Part shown: positions 45,654 through 54,656 of the stretch, in pieces
Numbering within the stretch: the stretch's first letter is position 1
Layout: each line of letters opens with the position of its first letter
The notes under the pieces: generated by a model
Seen by the model: only the letters and a program-made list of their open reading frames with translations
Databases searched by the model: none
Told to the model about the DNA's origin: nothing
Assembly (NCBI RefSeq): GCF_003470665.1
Contig: NZ_QRJZ01000004.1
Location: forward strand, 62,001-126,000
Direction: 5' to 3'
Source: Collinsella sp. AM17-1
GTDB lineage: Bacteria > Actinomycetota > Coriobacteriia > Coriobacteriales > Coriobacteriaceae
Length of the DNA stretch: 64,000 nucleotides
Translations under genes and position numbers: made by a program

Positions 45654-47503
45654 GAAAGATCACTCTCCGTATAGGTTCTTTGGTATCCGAGCAAATATAG
45701 GCATATCCCAACGATTATAGAGGATAGGGTTCCCGCAACTGCCGCCTTGGCGGCGACCGCGGCTGCAAGGCTGGCAATTTCCATATGGTGTGCAAGACAG
45801 GATGCCGCTGCGCAGCCGATGCCGGTGACGGCGATGGCGGCGATTGCGGCAAGGTTTGAGCCCTGGTCAGCACGCTTGGCATGGGCATTGAGCAGCGCAG
45901 ATGACGCCGCGGCAGTTGTCGCGACCAGCACAAAGGCAGCCCAAAGGAGCGGGTCTTCCAGCGCTGCGGCAACGTTACCGAGCCCCAGCACGCCTCCGGC
46001 TGAAAGCGCGACCGTGGCCAGACGGGCAAAAAGCACGCCCATGCCCGTTGCCGCGGCGGCGCTTGCCGGGCCGAGCCAAAATGACGCGACGCCGGCGGCG
46101 ACCCCAGCTGCCAGGAAGGTATTGCCAGTCAGACAGCCAAGCGCGAGTGCACAGGTGAGCGCGGCGCTCGCGGCAGCCTCGGTGCGACCCCAGGCGATCC
46201 ACCAACCGGACATGGCAGCGGCAAAGATCACCGCGACGGGCAACATCGACAGGATGCCCTGCGCCTGCATGGTGGCGTTTGCCATGAGCACCAAAAAGCC
46301 CACGGCCGAGATGGCCGAGCCAATCTGCGGTGCCAAGCCGGCTGCCGCGCCAATAGCGATAGCCGCGACGACCAACCCGGGAAGCGCCGCGACCCCGGCC
46401 GTTTGCATCAGCAAAAAGCTAAAGGTGCCGCACGTTAGCGCCGAGATAGCGCGCATGGTGTAGTCGCGCGCATGGCTCCAGCGCGTGCCCGCCCAGCCGA
46501 GTGCGGGGTCGACCTCGATGGCGTCGTCCTCGTAGTGCGACGGCTCGATATCGTTGAGCTCCTGCTCGTCATCCGAAAGCTCGCTAACCATTTGCTCCAG
46601 ACTGCGACGGCCCTCACGCACGCTGCCCAGACCGGCAAGGAGTTGGTCGCAAAATGCCTCGATGCTGTTGGGGCGGTCCTGCGGCATGGGGGAGAGCGCG
46701 CTCATGAGCGCGGCCTCGGCTCCCGGGGGAAAGTGTGGTATCAGCTCGCTGGGATAGGTGGCGCCGCCGATGATGCGGTCGAGCGAGTCGGCGGGCGTGG
46801 CCGCTATAAAGGGAGCGCTGCCGCACAAGCCCTCATAGATAACGCAGGCAAGGGCAAAGACATCGGCGCGTTCGTCGACCGTGCCGGTCTCGATATCGAG
46901 CTGCTCGGGCGGCATGTAGCCGATGGTGCCGCCGCGCGAGCCGCCAAAGCCACCGGCGGACGACAGTCGTGCCATGCCAAAGTCGGTGAGCTTTACATTG
47001 CCCGAGTGGTCGATGAGCACGTTGGCGGGCTTAATGTCCAGGTGGAGTACGCCATTGCTATGGGCGAAGGTGAGCGCCTGACCCAGGGCATCGGCAATGG
47101 CCGTGGCCTCGTCAAAGGTGAGCGAGTGGCCGTCCACGCGATGCAAAAACTCGGCCAGCGACATACCGTCGACATACTCCATGACCAGGTAGGCATAGGC
47201 GGTGTCATGCGTAAAGTCGATGACCTGCACGATATTGGGATGTTGAAGCATGGCGGCAGTGTGTGCCTCGCGCAGGACATCCATGATGTCGCTGGCGGGC
47301 ATGCCGGCGCCGTTGATAAGGGGGATGCGCTTAATGGCGACGCGGCGGCGCAGGTGCGTGTCGCGGCAAATCTCGATGGAGCCAAAACCGCCGGTCGCAA
47401 GTGTCTCGAGCGGCTGGTACCGCTTGAGCAGCTCGCGAGAGCTGGTGCCCTCCAAAGGAACGTCCGGCGAGAACCGGGCGGTATGTTGCGAGAAAAGCGG
47501 CAT
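45650..47503 (-). CDS. Ser/Thr protein kinase with polytopic membrane C-terminus
   Basis: A 617-residue kinase. The catalytic domain is at ~20-290 (ATGGFGSIEIC, VAIKRI, VLHLDIKPANVLI, DFGMAR). Arg is replaced by Leu in the HRD motif (HLD), so it is a non-RD kinase. A short acidic linker leads to about ten hydrophobic helices (~345-605), without PASTA repeats. The first ATG with a proper spacing to GAGGG is 47503; a TTG lies two codons earlier. It heads the operon with fhaA, fhaB, pstP and the SEDS-PBP gene. Confidence 0.9.
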   Translation of the reverse strand: MPLFSQHTARFSPDVPLEGTSSRELLKRYQPLETLATGGFGSIEICRDTHLRRRVAIKRIPLINGAGMPASDIMDVLREAHTAAMLQHPNIVQVIDFTHDTAYAYLVMEYVDGMSLAEFLHRVDGHSLTFDEATAIADALGQALTFAHSNGVLHLDIKPANVLIDHSGNVKLTDFGMARLSSAGGFGGSRGGTIGYMPPEQLDIETGTVDERADVFALACVIYEGLCGSAPFIAATPADSLDRIIGGATYPSELIPHFPPGAEAALMSALSPMPQDRPNSIEAFCDQLLAGLGSVREGRRSLEQMVSELSDDEQELNDIEPSHYEDDAIEVDPALGWAGTRWSHARDYTMRAISALTCGTFSFLLMQTAGVAALPGLVVAAIAIGAAAGLAPQIGSAISAVGFLVLMANATMQAQGILSMLPVAVIFAAAMSGWWIAWGRTEAAASAALTCALALGCLTGNTFLAAGVAAGVASFWLGPASAAAATGMGVLFARLATVALSAGGVLGLGNVAAALEDPLLWAAFVLVATTAAASSALLNAHAKRADQGSNLAAIAAIAVTGIGCAAASCLAHHMEIASLAAAVAAKAAVAGTLSSIIVGICLYLLGYQRTYTESDLS

Positions 47504-47647
47504 GGCCAACCCTCGTGCGTTTAAAGTTCGTTTGCGAGTGGCGGGCGCGGAGCCGAGCCGTTCGCGGTGGCATAGATGCTGCTAGTGTAGCACGCTCGGG
47601 TGCATGGGGAGGATGGCGGGATGCGAGGCTGCCTGTCTGGTTTGGCC

Positions 47648-48364
47648 TTAGCGCTTCTTCCTGTTCTTCTTCTGCTTGCGCTGCTTGCCTTTGGTCTCCT
47701 GGGGCTTGTCGCCCTGCTTGGCCTCGGCGGCGGCCTTCTCGGCCTTTATCTTCTTGCGTTTGGTCTCGATGCGGAGTTTTTTGTTGATGCGCGCCTTGAG
47801 GAAGGAGCCAAACTGCTCGGCATCGCCACGGATGAAGGTGTCCTTGGGGATCGTCACGCCCTGGTCGGCGAACATGGCCACAAAGATGCGCTCGCCGTCG
47901 AGCACGTGGTCGAGCTTCTCAAACGGGAAGAACTGCGACTTGCCGCTCTTGCCCCATACCATCAGACCGTTCTCGTTGGCGGCGACGCGGCGGTAGCGGC
48001 CGCCCATGGACTTGTCGGCCTCGACGGCATCGATAAAGTCGCGGGCGAGCGTGTGGTGGAGGTTCTTGCTCCACCAGGCCAAAAAGGCGCCGAACACGAT
48101 CAGCACGACGCCGAACTTGATCCAGCTGCCGCCGGCCACCAGCATGCCGATGCCGATGAGCGCGGCAATCGCGGCGGCGACGTACAGGGAGCCACGGCGC
48201 CTGGGCGAGGCGACCAGGCGCGCAAAGTCGGTGACGAGGTCGTTTTCGTACTGGTACTCGTTGAGGTACAGGATGCCGTCGTCGGCCGCGGCCTGCGCCT
48301 CGAGCGCGACCTCGACCTGGTCGGCTGCTTCGGAGGGAACGAGGTTGCTCTCTGCGTCTGCCAT
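47648..48364 (-). CDS. Two-helix membrane protein, YcxB-like
   Basis: This 238-residue protein has two adjacent membrane helices (~60-100, SLYVAAAIAALIGIGMLVAG and FGVVLIVFGAFLAWW), then a small beta domain reminiscent of YcxB proteins (ENGLMVWGKSGKSQFFPFEKLDHVLDG). The C-terminal tail is very basic (KRKKIKAEKAAAEAK ... KNRKKR). The function is unknown. ATG 48364 follows AGGAG. It is divergent from dnaX. Confidence 0.78.
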   Translation of the reverse strand: MADAESNLVPSEAADQVEVALEAQAAADDGILYLNEYQYENDLVTDFARLVASPRRRGSLYVAAAIAALIGIGMLVAGGSWIKFGVVLIVFGAFLAWWSKNLHHTLARDFIDAVEADKSMGGRYRRVAANENGLMVWGKSGKSQFFPFEKLDHVLDGERIFVAMFADQGVTIPKDTFIRGDAEQFGSFLKARINKKLRIETKRKKIKAEKAAAEAKQGDKPQETKGKQRKQKKNRKKR

Positions 48365-48480
48365 GCTCTTTGGACTCCTATCGCGGCGGGCTCGCCGTAC
48401 GGGTTATTATGGAATGCAGTATGCCGTGCGACCGCATGGCCGCCGCGGCAACAAGACTCAGTATACCCGGGGGAGCACCC

Positions 48481-50964
48481 ATGGAATCGTTGTACCGAAA
48501 GTATCGCCCGCTCACCTTCGACTCCGTGGTGGGCCAGCAGCATATCGTCTCGACGCTCGAGCACGCTATCACCGAGGGACGCCTGTCCCACGCCTACCTG
48601 TTCTGCGGACCGCGCGGCACGGGCAAGACCACCATGGCGCGCATCCTTGCCAAGGCGCTGCTGTGCCGCAATGCCGAGGCAGCGCGCGCCGAGGGTGCAA
48701 GCGGCTGCATGCCCGACGGCACCTGTGAGGAGTGCGAGCTCATTGCCGAGGGCAACCACCCCGATGTCTACGAGCTCGATGCCGCCTCCCGCACGGGCGT
48801 GGACAATGTGCGCGAGGAGATCATCAACTCCGTCAACTTTGCCCCGGTGCGCGGCAAGTACAAGATCTATATCATCGACGAGGTCCACATGCTCACGACG
48901 GCGGCGTTCAACGCGCTGCTCAAGACGCTCGAGGAGCCGCCGGCACACGTGATCTTTGTGCTGTGCACCACCGACCCGCAAAAGATTCTGGAGACCATCC
49001 TCTCGCGCTGCCAGCGTTTCGATTTCCATCGCATCGGCAATGAGGATATTGAGCATCGCCTGGCATACGTGTGCGAGCAGGAGGGCTTCGATTACGACGA
49101 CGAGGCGCTGGCCATCGTGGCGCGCCATGCCAAGGGCGGCATGCGCGACGCGTTGTCCACGCTGGAGCAGCTGAGCGTCTTTGGCAACGGTTCTGTGCAT
49201 GCGGACGACGCCCGCTCGCTTTTAGGCGAGGTTTCGGACCAGATTCTGGGCGAGTTTTCCCGCGCCATTGCCGATCGCGATGTTGCCGAGCTCTATGGAC
49301 TGATCCGTGCGCAGGTCGAGGAAGGAAACGACCTGCTGGAGCTGACGCGCGACCTGGTGGCGCATGTGCGTGACGTGTACGTTGCCTGCGTTGCCGGTGC
49401 CCGTGCCGAGCTGTTTGAGGGCGGCTCCGAGCAGGCCGAGGCGCTTGCTGCCGAGGCCGCTGCCTTTGGCGAGCATCCTGCCGACCGCCTGGCTCGTGTG
49501 CTGACAGTGCTCGACGATGCCGCACTGGAGATGAGGGGCGCGAGCGACGTGCGCCTGGTGCTCGAGATTGCCTGCACGCGTCTGGCACGTCCCGAGGCCG
49601 ATTTGACGATTGAAGCTTTGGCTGAGCGCGTAGCTCGCTTGGAGGCCATGGTTGCCAACGGCGCCGTGCCGGCGAGCGTGGCTGCTGCTCAGGCCGCCGC
49701 GCCTGCAGCATCCGTGCCCGCTGCTGCCCAACAGCCGACGCTAATTTCGGGCGCTCGTGCTGCCGCTCCGGCGGCATCCGCTGCCCCCGCTGCTACGTCC
49801 GCGCGCCAGGGCGGTATGCCTTGGGACCGTGGTGCTGCTGTTCCGGCTGCCCAGCCTGCGTCCCGTTCTGCGTCCGTGTCAGCTTCCAAGCCTGCAGCGC
49901 CTGCACCTCAGCCTGCGCCGACTCCGACGCCTCAGCCCGTTGCGGCCCCCGCGCCTGCCACCGCTCCGGCACCTAAGCCCCAGTCCAACAATGCCGCCCA
50001 GGTTACCGCCGCCGGTGCTGCCGAGACGCCCGCGGTCGAGGATGCCGGAGAGCTGCAGCGCAAATGGGCCGAGGTCGTCGAGCGCGTCAAGGCTCGTCAG
50101 GCCTCCTACGCAGGGCTTTTGCTCAACGCTCGCGCCACGGCCGACGACGGCTCCAAGCTCACGGTTTCGTTCCCCGCGGGTTCGACCTTTGCCATCAAGA
50201 TGCTCGGTCGCGCCGATACGCAGTCGGTGGTCCTGCCGACGGTTTGCGCGGTCTTCGGTCGTCGCACCATCGACTATGTCCTGGATGGGGGTGGCACGCC
50301 GGCTCCTCAACATGAGGAGCATTCTCCATCTGCACGGGCTGCGGTATCTGCGGACCCGCAACCCGTGTCCTCGGCGGCCCCTGCATCCTCGAGCGCCAGC
50401 GCGGCGCAGCCAAAAGCGGCACCGGTAGCGGCACCGACCCCGTCGGCGCCTAAGCCTGTCACGGCCAAACCGGCTGCTCCGGTGCCGGCGCCCAAGCCCA
50501 CTGCCGCACCTGCGCCCAAGTCATCCGACCTGGGCAAGGCCCCCTGGCTGCGCTCGGACAATCCCGCCGGCGCTCCTGCCACGGGTAAGCTCCCGACCGA
50601 GCCCGCACCCCGTGCGCCCGAGCGCTCGGCTGCCCCCAAGGCCCAGCCTGTCGCGCAGTCCGCGCCGTGGGAATCCGAGCAGGTGTCCTACGACGACGCT
50701 ATGGTCGGCGGCTTCGCTGGCGATGCGAACGGGGACGATCTGCCTCCGTTCGACGTGCCGGGTGCGACGCCCGCGCCCAAGTCAGTTGTAGCTGCCCCCA
50801 AAGAGGAGGACGCTCCTGCAGCTCCCTGGGAGTCCAACCCCGGCGCCGGCAGCCCCTTCGGCCACCAGGGCGCAGCCCCGAGCATCCCGCAGACCGAGGA
50901 CGAGGCCAAAGACCTCATCCGCAGCGTCTTCGGTCAGGCCACCATCTTCAAGCCGGTGGAGTAG
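48481..50964 (+). CDS. dnaX: DNA polymerase III subunit gamma/tau
   Basis: This 827-residue clamp-loader subunit has AAA+ Walker A GPRGTGKTTMA (~43), zinc-binding cysteines (C60, C77, C83, C86 region), Walker B YIIDEVHML, sensor LSRCQRFDF and lid helices to ~370. The C-terminal 400 residues are Ala/Pro-rich, with a small folded tau-like domain (LQRKWAEVVERVKARQ) that would contact polymerase and helicase. It is much longer than average because of the low-complexity linkers. ATG 48481 follows GGGGGAG. Confidence 0.96.
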   Translation: MESLYRKYRPLTFDSVVGQQHIVSTLEHAITEGRLSHAYLFCGPRGTGKTTMARILAKALLCRNAEAARAEGASGCMPDGTCEECELIAEGNHPDVYELDAASRTGVDNVREEIINSVNFAPVRGKYKIYIIDEVHMLTTAAFNALLKTLEEPPAHVIFVLCTTDPQKILETILSRCQRFDFHRIGNEDIEHRLAYVCEQEGFDYDDEALAIVARHAKGGMRDALSTLEQLSVFGNGSVHADDARSLLGEVSDQILGEFSRAIADRDVAELYGLIRAQVEEGNDLLELTRDLVAHVRDVYVACVAGARAELFEGGSEQAEALAAEAAAFGEHPADRLARVLTVLDDAALEMRGASDVRLVLEIACTRLARPEADLTIEALAERVARLEAMVANGAVPASVAAAQAAAPAASVPAAAQQPTLISGARAAAPAASAAPAATSARQGGMPWDRGAAVPAAQPASRSASVSASKPAAPAPQPAPTPTPQPVAAPAPATAPAPKPQSNNAAQVTAAGAAETPAVEDAGELQRKWAEVVERVKARQASYAGLLLNARATADDGSKLTVSFPAGSTFAIKMLGRADTQSVVLPTVCAVFGRRTIDYVLDGGGTPAPQHEEHSPSARAAVSADPQPVSSAAPASSSASAAQPKAAPVAAPTPSAPKPVTAKPAAPVPAPKPTAAPAPKSSDLGKAPWLRSDNPAGAPATGKLPTEPAPRAPERSAAPKAQPVAQSAPWESEQVSYDDAMVGGFAGDANGDDLPPFDVPGATPAPKSVVAAPKEEDAPAAPWESNPGAGSPFGHQGAAPSIPQTEDEAKDLIRSVFGQATIFKPVE

Positions 50965-51018
50965 CTGCGCAGGCGGGTATACTGCTCAAGAAGAGAACCC
51001 TTTGAACGGAGCGAGCTT

Positions 51019-51279
51019 ATGATGTGGGAATATGTCCGCCTTGAGGACGATACGCAGGTTTCGTATTCCGAAGTCCGGGAGGACAACACAGTGAAGGTTG
51101 TTGTGGAGCGCCCGCGCGATTGGGGTTTTGACACGGCGGAGTGTATCTTGCCGGCATTCAATTGGGTGTCACACGAGGGCTTTAGCGAAGCGGACCTCAA
51201 AGAACTCGATGATTTCGTGCGCAACAACGCTCCGCTCATCCTGCGTTTTGCCTACGAAGGCGGACGAGTCTATGCCTAG
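51019..51279 (+). CDS. Small protein of unknown function (86 aa)
   Basis: A compact acidic protein with a Trp-containing N-terminal half (MMWEYVRLEDDTQVSY) and a helical C-terminus (FSEADLKELDDFVRNNAPLI). It has no signal, membrane segment or cysteine pair. Two consecutive ATGs start it; GGAG lies 13 bases upstream. It lies 54 bases after dnaX on the same strand, so it may be co-transcribed. I recognise no family. Confidence 0.68.
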   Translation: MMWEYVRLEDDTQVSYSEVREDNTVKVVVERPRDWGFDTAECILPAFNWVSHEGFSEADLKELDDFVRNNAPLILRFAYEGGRVYA

Positions 51280-51301
51280 TCTCTTCCGACTCGGCCATAT
51301 A

Positions 51302-51769
51302 TCACTTTCTTTTGTCCGGGCGCATCTGTATTTCGGACATGTGTAGTGTGGTGCCGCGTATATCGCATTCGAGCAGACAGGCGCGTGACGGTCGGCCTAG
51401 GATGCTGAGGTCGATACGATACGTCGCATGGCTGTCCGTGTACTCGACTTGCTCGGCGTTGACGGTTGCTCCGATTGTAAATAAAGAGCCCAGTTCGGCA
51501 TCGACAATCTTGGAGTCCTTTATCTTGACCTTGAACTCTTGGTAGAGGGACGGGCTGTTGTAGTAAATGGTTCGGGTTCCGTCGGTGCACTCATCGGTCG
51601 TCTCCCATTTGACGACGGGCTGGTCCGAGCTGGCTATCAGCAGTTCTGCTCCAAAAGCTATGGCATGGGTGATGATAACCAGTAATACCCAGACGACAAA
51701 GAGATAGAGAACCACATATGCAACGGGGTGTTTTGAGCGGATGTTTTGGAGTACGGCTGGGACATTCAC
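51302..51769 (-). CDS. Membrane-anchored protein of unknown function (155 aa)
   Basis: One N-terminal hydrophobic helix (AYVVLYLFVVWVLLVIITHA, ~17-36), then a soluble beta-rich domain of about 110 residues with few cysteines. It is convergent with the small gene at 51019. No family is recognised. It resembles the 17714 and 20394 proteins in plan only. Confidence 0.66.
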   Translation of the reverse strand: MNVPAVLQNIRSKHPVAYVVLYLFVVWVLLVIITHAIAFGAELLIASSDQPVVKWETTDECTDGTRTIYYNSPSLYQEFKVKIKDSKIVDAELGSLFTIGATVNAEQVEYTDSHATYRIDLSILGRPSRACLLECDIRGTTLHMSEIQMRPDKRK

Positions 51770-51850
51770 GAGGGCACCTCCAAATCGTCATCTATGACAA
51801 TCAAATTATACCCAGCCGCCATGCGTGCCGCCTCGAGCAGCGGCTCGGCA

Positions 51851-51950
51851 TTTATCCGTACGGATAAATTGTCTGATTCTGGCTCTACTGGATTTAGCTT
51901 GAGATATTATGCAAGTGTGAATTATTCAACATTGCATAATTCGGGAGTGC
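51851..51950. promoter_or_regulatory. Palindromes upstream of the DUF234 ATPase
   Basis: A perfect 18-bp palindrome TTTATCCGTACGGATAAA (51851-51868). TTATGCAA (51907-51914) is then inverted as TTGCATAA (51932-51939), with GAATTAT/ATAATTC nested (51919-51942). A third GTGCATAATG runs into the start codon. TATTAT at 51905 could be a -10. Confidence 0.65.
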
Positions 51951-51953
51951 ATA

Positions 51954-53360
51954 ATGTTTGTCGGACGCGAAGCAGAGCTTGCAAAACTTGAATCCCTTTA
52001 TGAGCAGCGTTCATTTCAGATGGCCGTCGTGTACGGTCGTCGACGCGTGGGAAAGACGACGCTGATCAACGAGTTCTGCCGCGGTAAACGGACGCTCTCG
52101 TTTACCGCTCTCGAGCAAAGCGACGCCGACAACCTTGCGGATTTTAATCGCGCTATCGCCAGCTTTTTCAATCTCCCCACATCGATTGGCGGGTTCTCTT
52201 CCTGGGCCGACGCGCTGTCCTTCATCGCCGACCGGGCACGAACCGAGCGGTTTGTCTTTGTGTTCGACGAGTTTCCCTATGCGGCGATGCGCAACGAGGC
52301 GCTGCCCTCGATTTTCCAAGTCGCCATCGACCGGGCCTTCAGAGAAACGAACGCATTTCTAATTCTTTGCGGCAGCAATCAGGGTTTTATGGAAAGCAAT
52401 GTGCTGGGACGCAAAAGCCCCCTGTTTGGCCGGCGCACGGCTCAAATCAAGGTGCGCGACCTTGGATTTAGGGATGCGGCCAAGATGCTTCCGGGCCTGA
52501 GCGCTCAAGATGCTTTTAAATTCTACGGATGCTTTGGCGGTGTCCCGTATTATCTGCAGCAGCTGGATTCGAGCATGGGACTCAAGGAGAATCTGGCCCG
52601 GCTTTACTTCGACCCCATGGGGTTTCTCTATGGCGAGCCTGAGGGCCTGATTCGTCAGGAGTTTCAGGAGCCGGCAATGTATAACTCGATTTTGCGGGCT
52701 GTGGCTGCCGGTGCAAACCGCGCAAAGCAGATCGCGGATCGCGTGGGCGTCGCCCAGACAACGTTGCCCCGCTATCTCAAGGCGCTGGAATCGGTGGGAA
52801 TTATCGAAAAGGTCGTTCCGTTTGGCGAGAGTGTCGAAACCAGCAAGCGCGGAATCTACCGGCTTTCCGAACCGTGCTATGCGTTTTGGTTCCGGTTCGT
52901 CATGCCGTATTCGTCCGATATCGAGGCCGGTTTGGGCCGGGCGGTTGTCAACGCGATTCCAGAAGAGCAGCTGAACGAATACCTGGGTCATCGGTTCGAG
53001 GCGTTGTGTACCGAGTGGCTGGTTGAGCAGGCGAAACAGGGCAAGTTGCCAATTCCGGCAACGGCGGTGTCGTCGTGGTGGGGAACGAATCCCGACAAAC
53101 GGGCTCAGGATGATATCGATGTTTTAGCTGCCGATCGGGTGTCAAAGCGCCTGGTGATTGGGGAGTGCAAATACAGGGAATCGTTTGACGAGTCGGCAGA
53201 GATTGACGACCTCGAAAGCAAGCGAGGCTTGGTAAAAGGGTTCACAGCCTCTCATTTCATGTTGTTTTGCAAGCATGACGTGAGCGCCGCGACAAAAAAG
53301 AAGCTCGCCGCACGCGAAGATTGGCAAATCGTCACGCTCAAGGACATGTATATCGACTGA
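51954..53360 (+). CDS. DEXX-box ATPase with DUF234 / nuclease-like domain
   Basis: This 468-residue protein has an ATPase with Walker A GRRRVGKTTLI (~28-38), Walker B RFVFVFDEFPYAA, sensor FLILCGSNQGFM, and a winged helix (RAKQIADRVGVAQTTLPRYL, ~255-275). The C-terminal DUF234 segment has a PD-(D/E)XK-like pattern (DDIDVLAADR ... VIGECKY). The family is widespread in archaea and gut bacteria with no established role. It interrupts the usual dnaX-ybaB-recR order. ATG 51954 follows GGGAG. Confidence 0.87.
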   Translation: MFVGREAELAKLESLYEQRSFQMAVVYGRRRVGKTTLINEFCRGKRTLSFTALEQSDADNLADFNRAIASFFNLPTSIGGFSSWADALSFIADRARTERFVFVFDEFPYAAMRNEALPSIFQVAIDRAFRETNAFLILCGSNQGFMESNVLGRKSPLFGRRTAQIKVRDLGFRDAAKMLPGLSAQDAFKFYGCFGGVPYYLQQLDSSMGLKENLARLYFDPMGFLYGEPEGLIRQEFQEPAMYNSILRAVAAGANRAKQIADRVGVAQTTLPRYLKALESVGIIEKVVPFGESVETSKRGIYRLSEPCYAFWFRFVMPYSSDIEAGLGRAVVNAIPEEQLNEYLGHRFEALCTEWLVEQAKQGKLPIPATAVSSWWGTNPDKRAQDDIDVLAADRVSKRLVIGECKYRESFDESAEIDDLESKRGLVKGFTASHFMLFCKHDVSAATKKKLAAREDWQIVTLKDMYID

Positions 53361-53480
53361 GGTAATGTGACCACCCCGCTCGCTGGCCTCGCGGCGTGGT
53401 ACGATTTTTTAGTTTGAAAGTCCCGTCGCGCTCCGGCTGCCCTTGCAGCTTGTCGCGCGGCCGCACGTAAAGGAGCCATC

Positions 53481-53801
53481 ATGGCCGGTATGAACATGCA
53501 GCAAATGATGAAGCAGGCTCGCAAGATGCAGGAGCAGCTTGCCGCCGCGCAGGAAAACCTTAAGTCCCAGACCGTCGACGCCTCTGCCGGCGGCGGCATG
53601 GTCAAGGTGACCGTTAACGGCGAGATGGAGCTCGTCAACCTCACCATCGACCCCGATGCCCTCGATCCCGAGGACGTCGATATGCTGCAGGACATGATCA
53701 TGGCTGCCGTCAACGAGGCCGTCCGCGGTGTCAACGAGCTCGCCAACAAGCAGATGGGCGCCATCACCGGCGGCCTCAACATCCCGGGCATGCCGTTCTA
53801 A
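53481..53801 (+). CDS. ybaB: YbaB/EbfC nucleoid-associated protein
   Basis: This 106-residue DNA-binding protein begins [20 protein letters not shown] and has the conserved [20 protein letters not shown] and the C-terminal helices. It forms dimeric tweezers that coat the nucleoid. It typically sits between dnaX and recR; here recR follows 13 bases later. ATG 53481 has AAAGGAG upstream. Confidence 0.95.
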   Translation: MAGMNMQQMMKQARKMQEQLAAAQENLKSQTVDASAGGGMVKVTVNGEMELVNLTIDPDALDPEDVDMLQDMIMAAVNEAVRGVNELANKQMGAITGGLNIPGMPF

Positions 53802-53814
53802 GACACGCATATAT

Positions 53815-54411
53815 ATGAGTGCCAACCATAGTCTGCAAAAATTGCTCGATGAGCTGGGCCGTCTGCCGGGCATTGGTCCCAAGTCGGCCCAGCGCATCGC
53901 CTATTACCTGCTCGAGGCCGATGCCGAGGAGGCGCGCCGCCTGGCCGAGGCTATCCTGGAGGTTAAGCAGGAGGTTCACTTTTGCAGCCGCTGCTTTAAC
54001 TACGCCACGGCCGACGAGTGCTCCATCTGCCAGGATTCGATGCGCGATACCACTCGCATTTGCGTGGTGGGCGAGCCGCGCGATGTCCAGGCGATTGAGC
54101 GCACGGGCAGCTACCACGGTCTCTACCACGTATTGGGCGGCGTGATCAGTCCCATGGACAAGATTGGTCCCGAGCAGTTGCACATTCGTGAGCTGCTGGC
54201 ACGCTTGGGCCACGAGGACATCCACGAGGTCATCATCGCCACCAACCCCAATATCGAGGGCGAGACCACGGCGAGCTACCTGGCCCGCACTATCAAGCCG
54301 CTGGGCGTTGAGGTATCGCGTCTGGCGAGCGGCCTTCCCGTGGGCGGCGACCTGGAGTATGCCGACGAGCTTACGCTTGGGCGCGCCATCGAGGCCCGTC
54401 GCACGATTTAG
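53815..54411 (+). CDS. recR: Recombination protein RecR
   Basis: This 198-residue protein (the standard size) has the helix-hairpin-helix [14 protein letters not shown], the zinc finger C-x2-C-x11-C-x2-C ([17 protein letters not shown]), and a Toprim domain ([28 protein letters not shown]). RecR clamps DNA with RecO to load RecA in gap repair. ATG 53815 lacks a strong ribosome site and may be coupled to ybaB. Confidence 0.96.
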   Translation: MSANHSLQKLLDELGRLPGIGPKSAQRIAYYLLEADAEEARRLAEAILEVKQEVHFCSRCFNYATADECSICQDSMRDTTRICVVGEPRDVQAIERTGSYHGLYHVLGGVISPMDKIGPEQLHIRELLARLGHEDIHEVIIATNPNIEGETTASYLARTIKPLGVEVSRLASGLPVGGDLEYADELTLGRAIEARRTI

Positions 54412-54448
54412 GTGGCGAGCCTGCTCCTGCCGTATGTCTTCATCGCGA

Positions 54449-54478
54449 CGCACGGGGTAGCCATAATTTCCCCGTGCG
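54449..54478 (+). terminator. Probable recR terminator hairpin
   Basis: CGCACGGGG (54449-54457) pairs with CCCCGTGCG (54470-54478); there is no strong T-run after it. Confidence 0.5.
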
Positions 54479-54486
54479 ACTGTAAG

Positions 54487-54634
54487 TTTGTTGTGCAACA
54501 AAGATGCTTTGTATCCGCTTATCGCATGGATGCTTCCACTCGCATCCTTAATTTGCCCATTCGTTGCGCAACCTTTTGGGTTCGCTGATACACTCAAATA
54601 TGGATTCGAATGAATGCGCCGCTCCCGAGCGGCG
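54487..54634 (+). promoter_or_regulatory. Leader region of the anchored-protein / kinase operon
   Basis: TTTGTTG-TG-CAACAAA (54487-54502) is a near-perfect palindrome. GCCGCTCCCGAGCGGC with a T5 run (~54618-54640) directly before the ribosome site at 54645 looks like an attenuator. Confidence 0.45.
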
Positions 54635-54656
54635 TGTTTTTGTTGGAGGAGAACGC

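Noticed and set aside
48366..48480. SRP (4.5S) RNA upstream of dnaX
   Set aside because: I saw no conserved GGAAGCAGCC-type tetraloop region here or in the recR region.
49620..50300. Programmed frameshift in dnaX producing gamma
   Set aside because: No A-run slippery heptamer followed by a stem was seen; the single long frame explains the gene.
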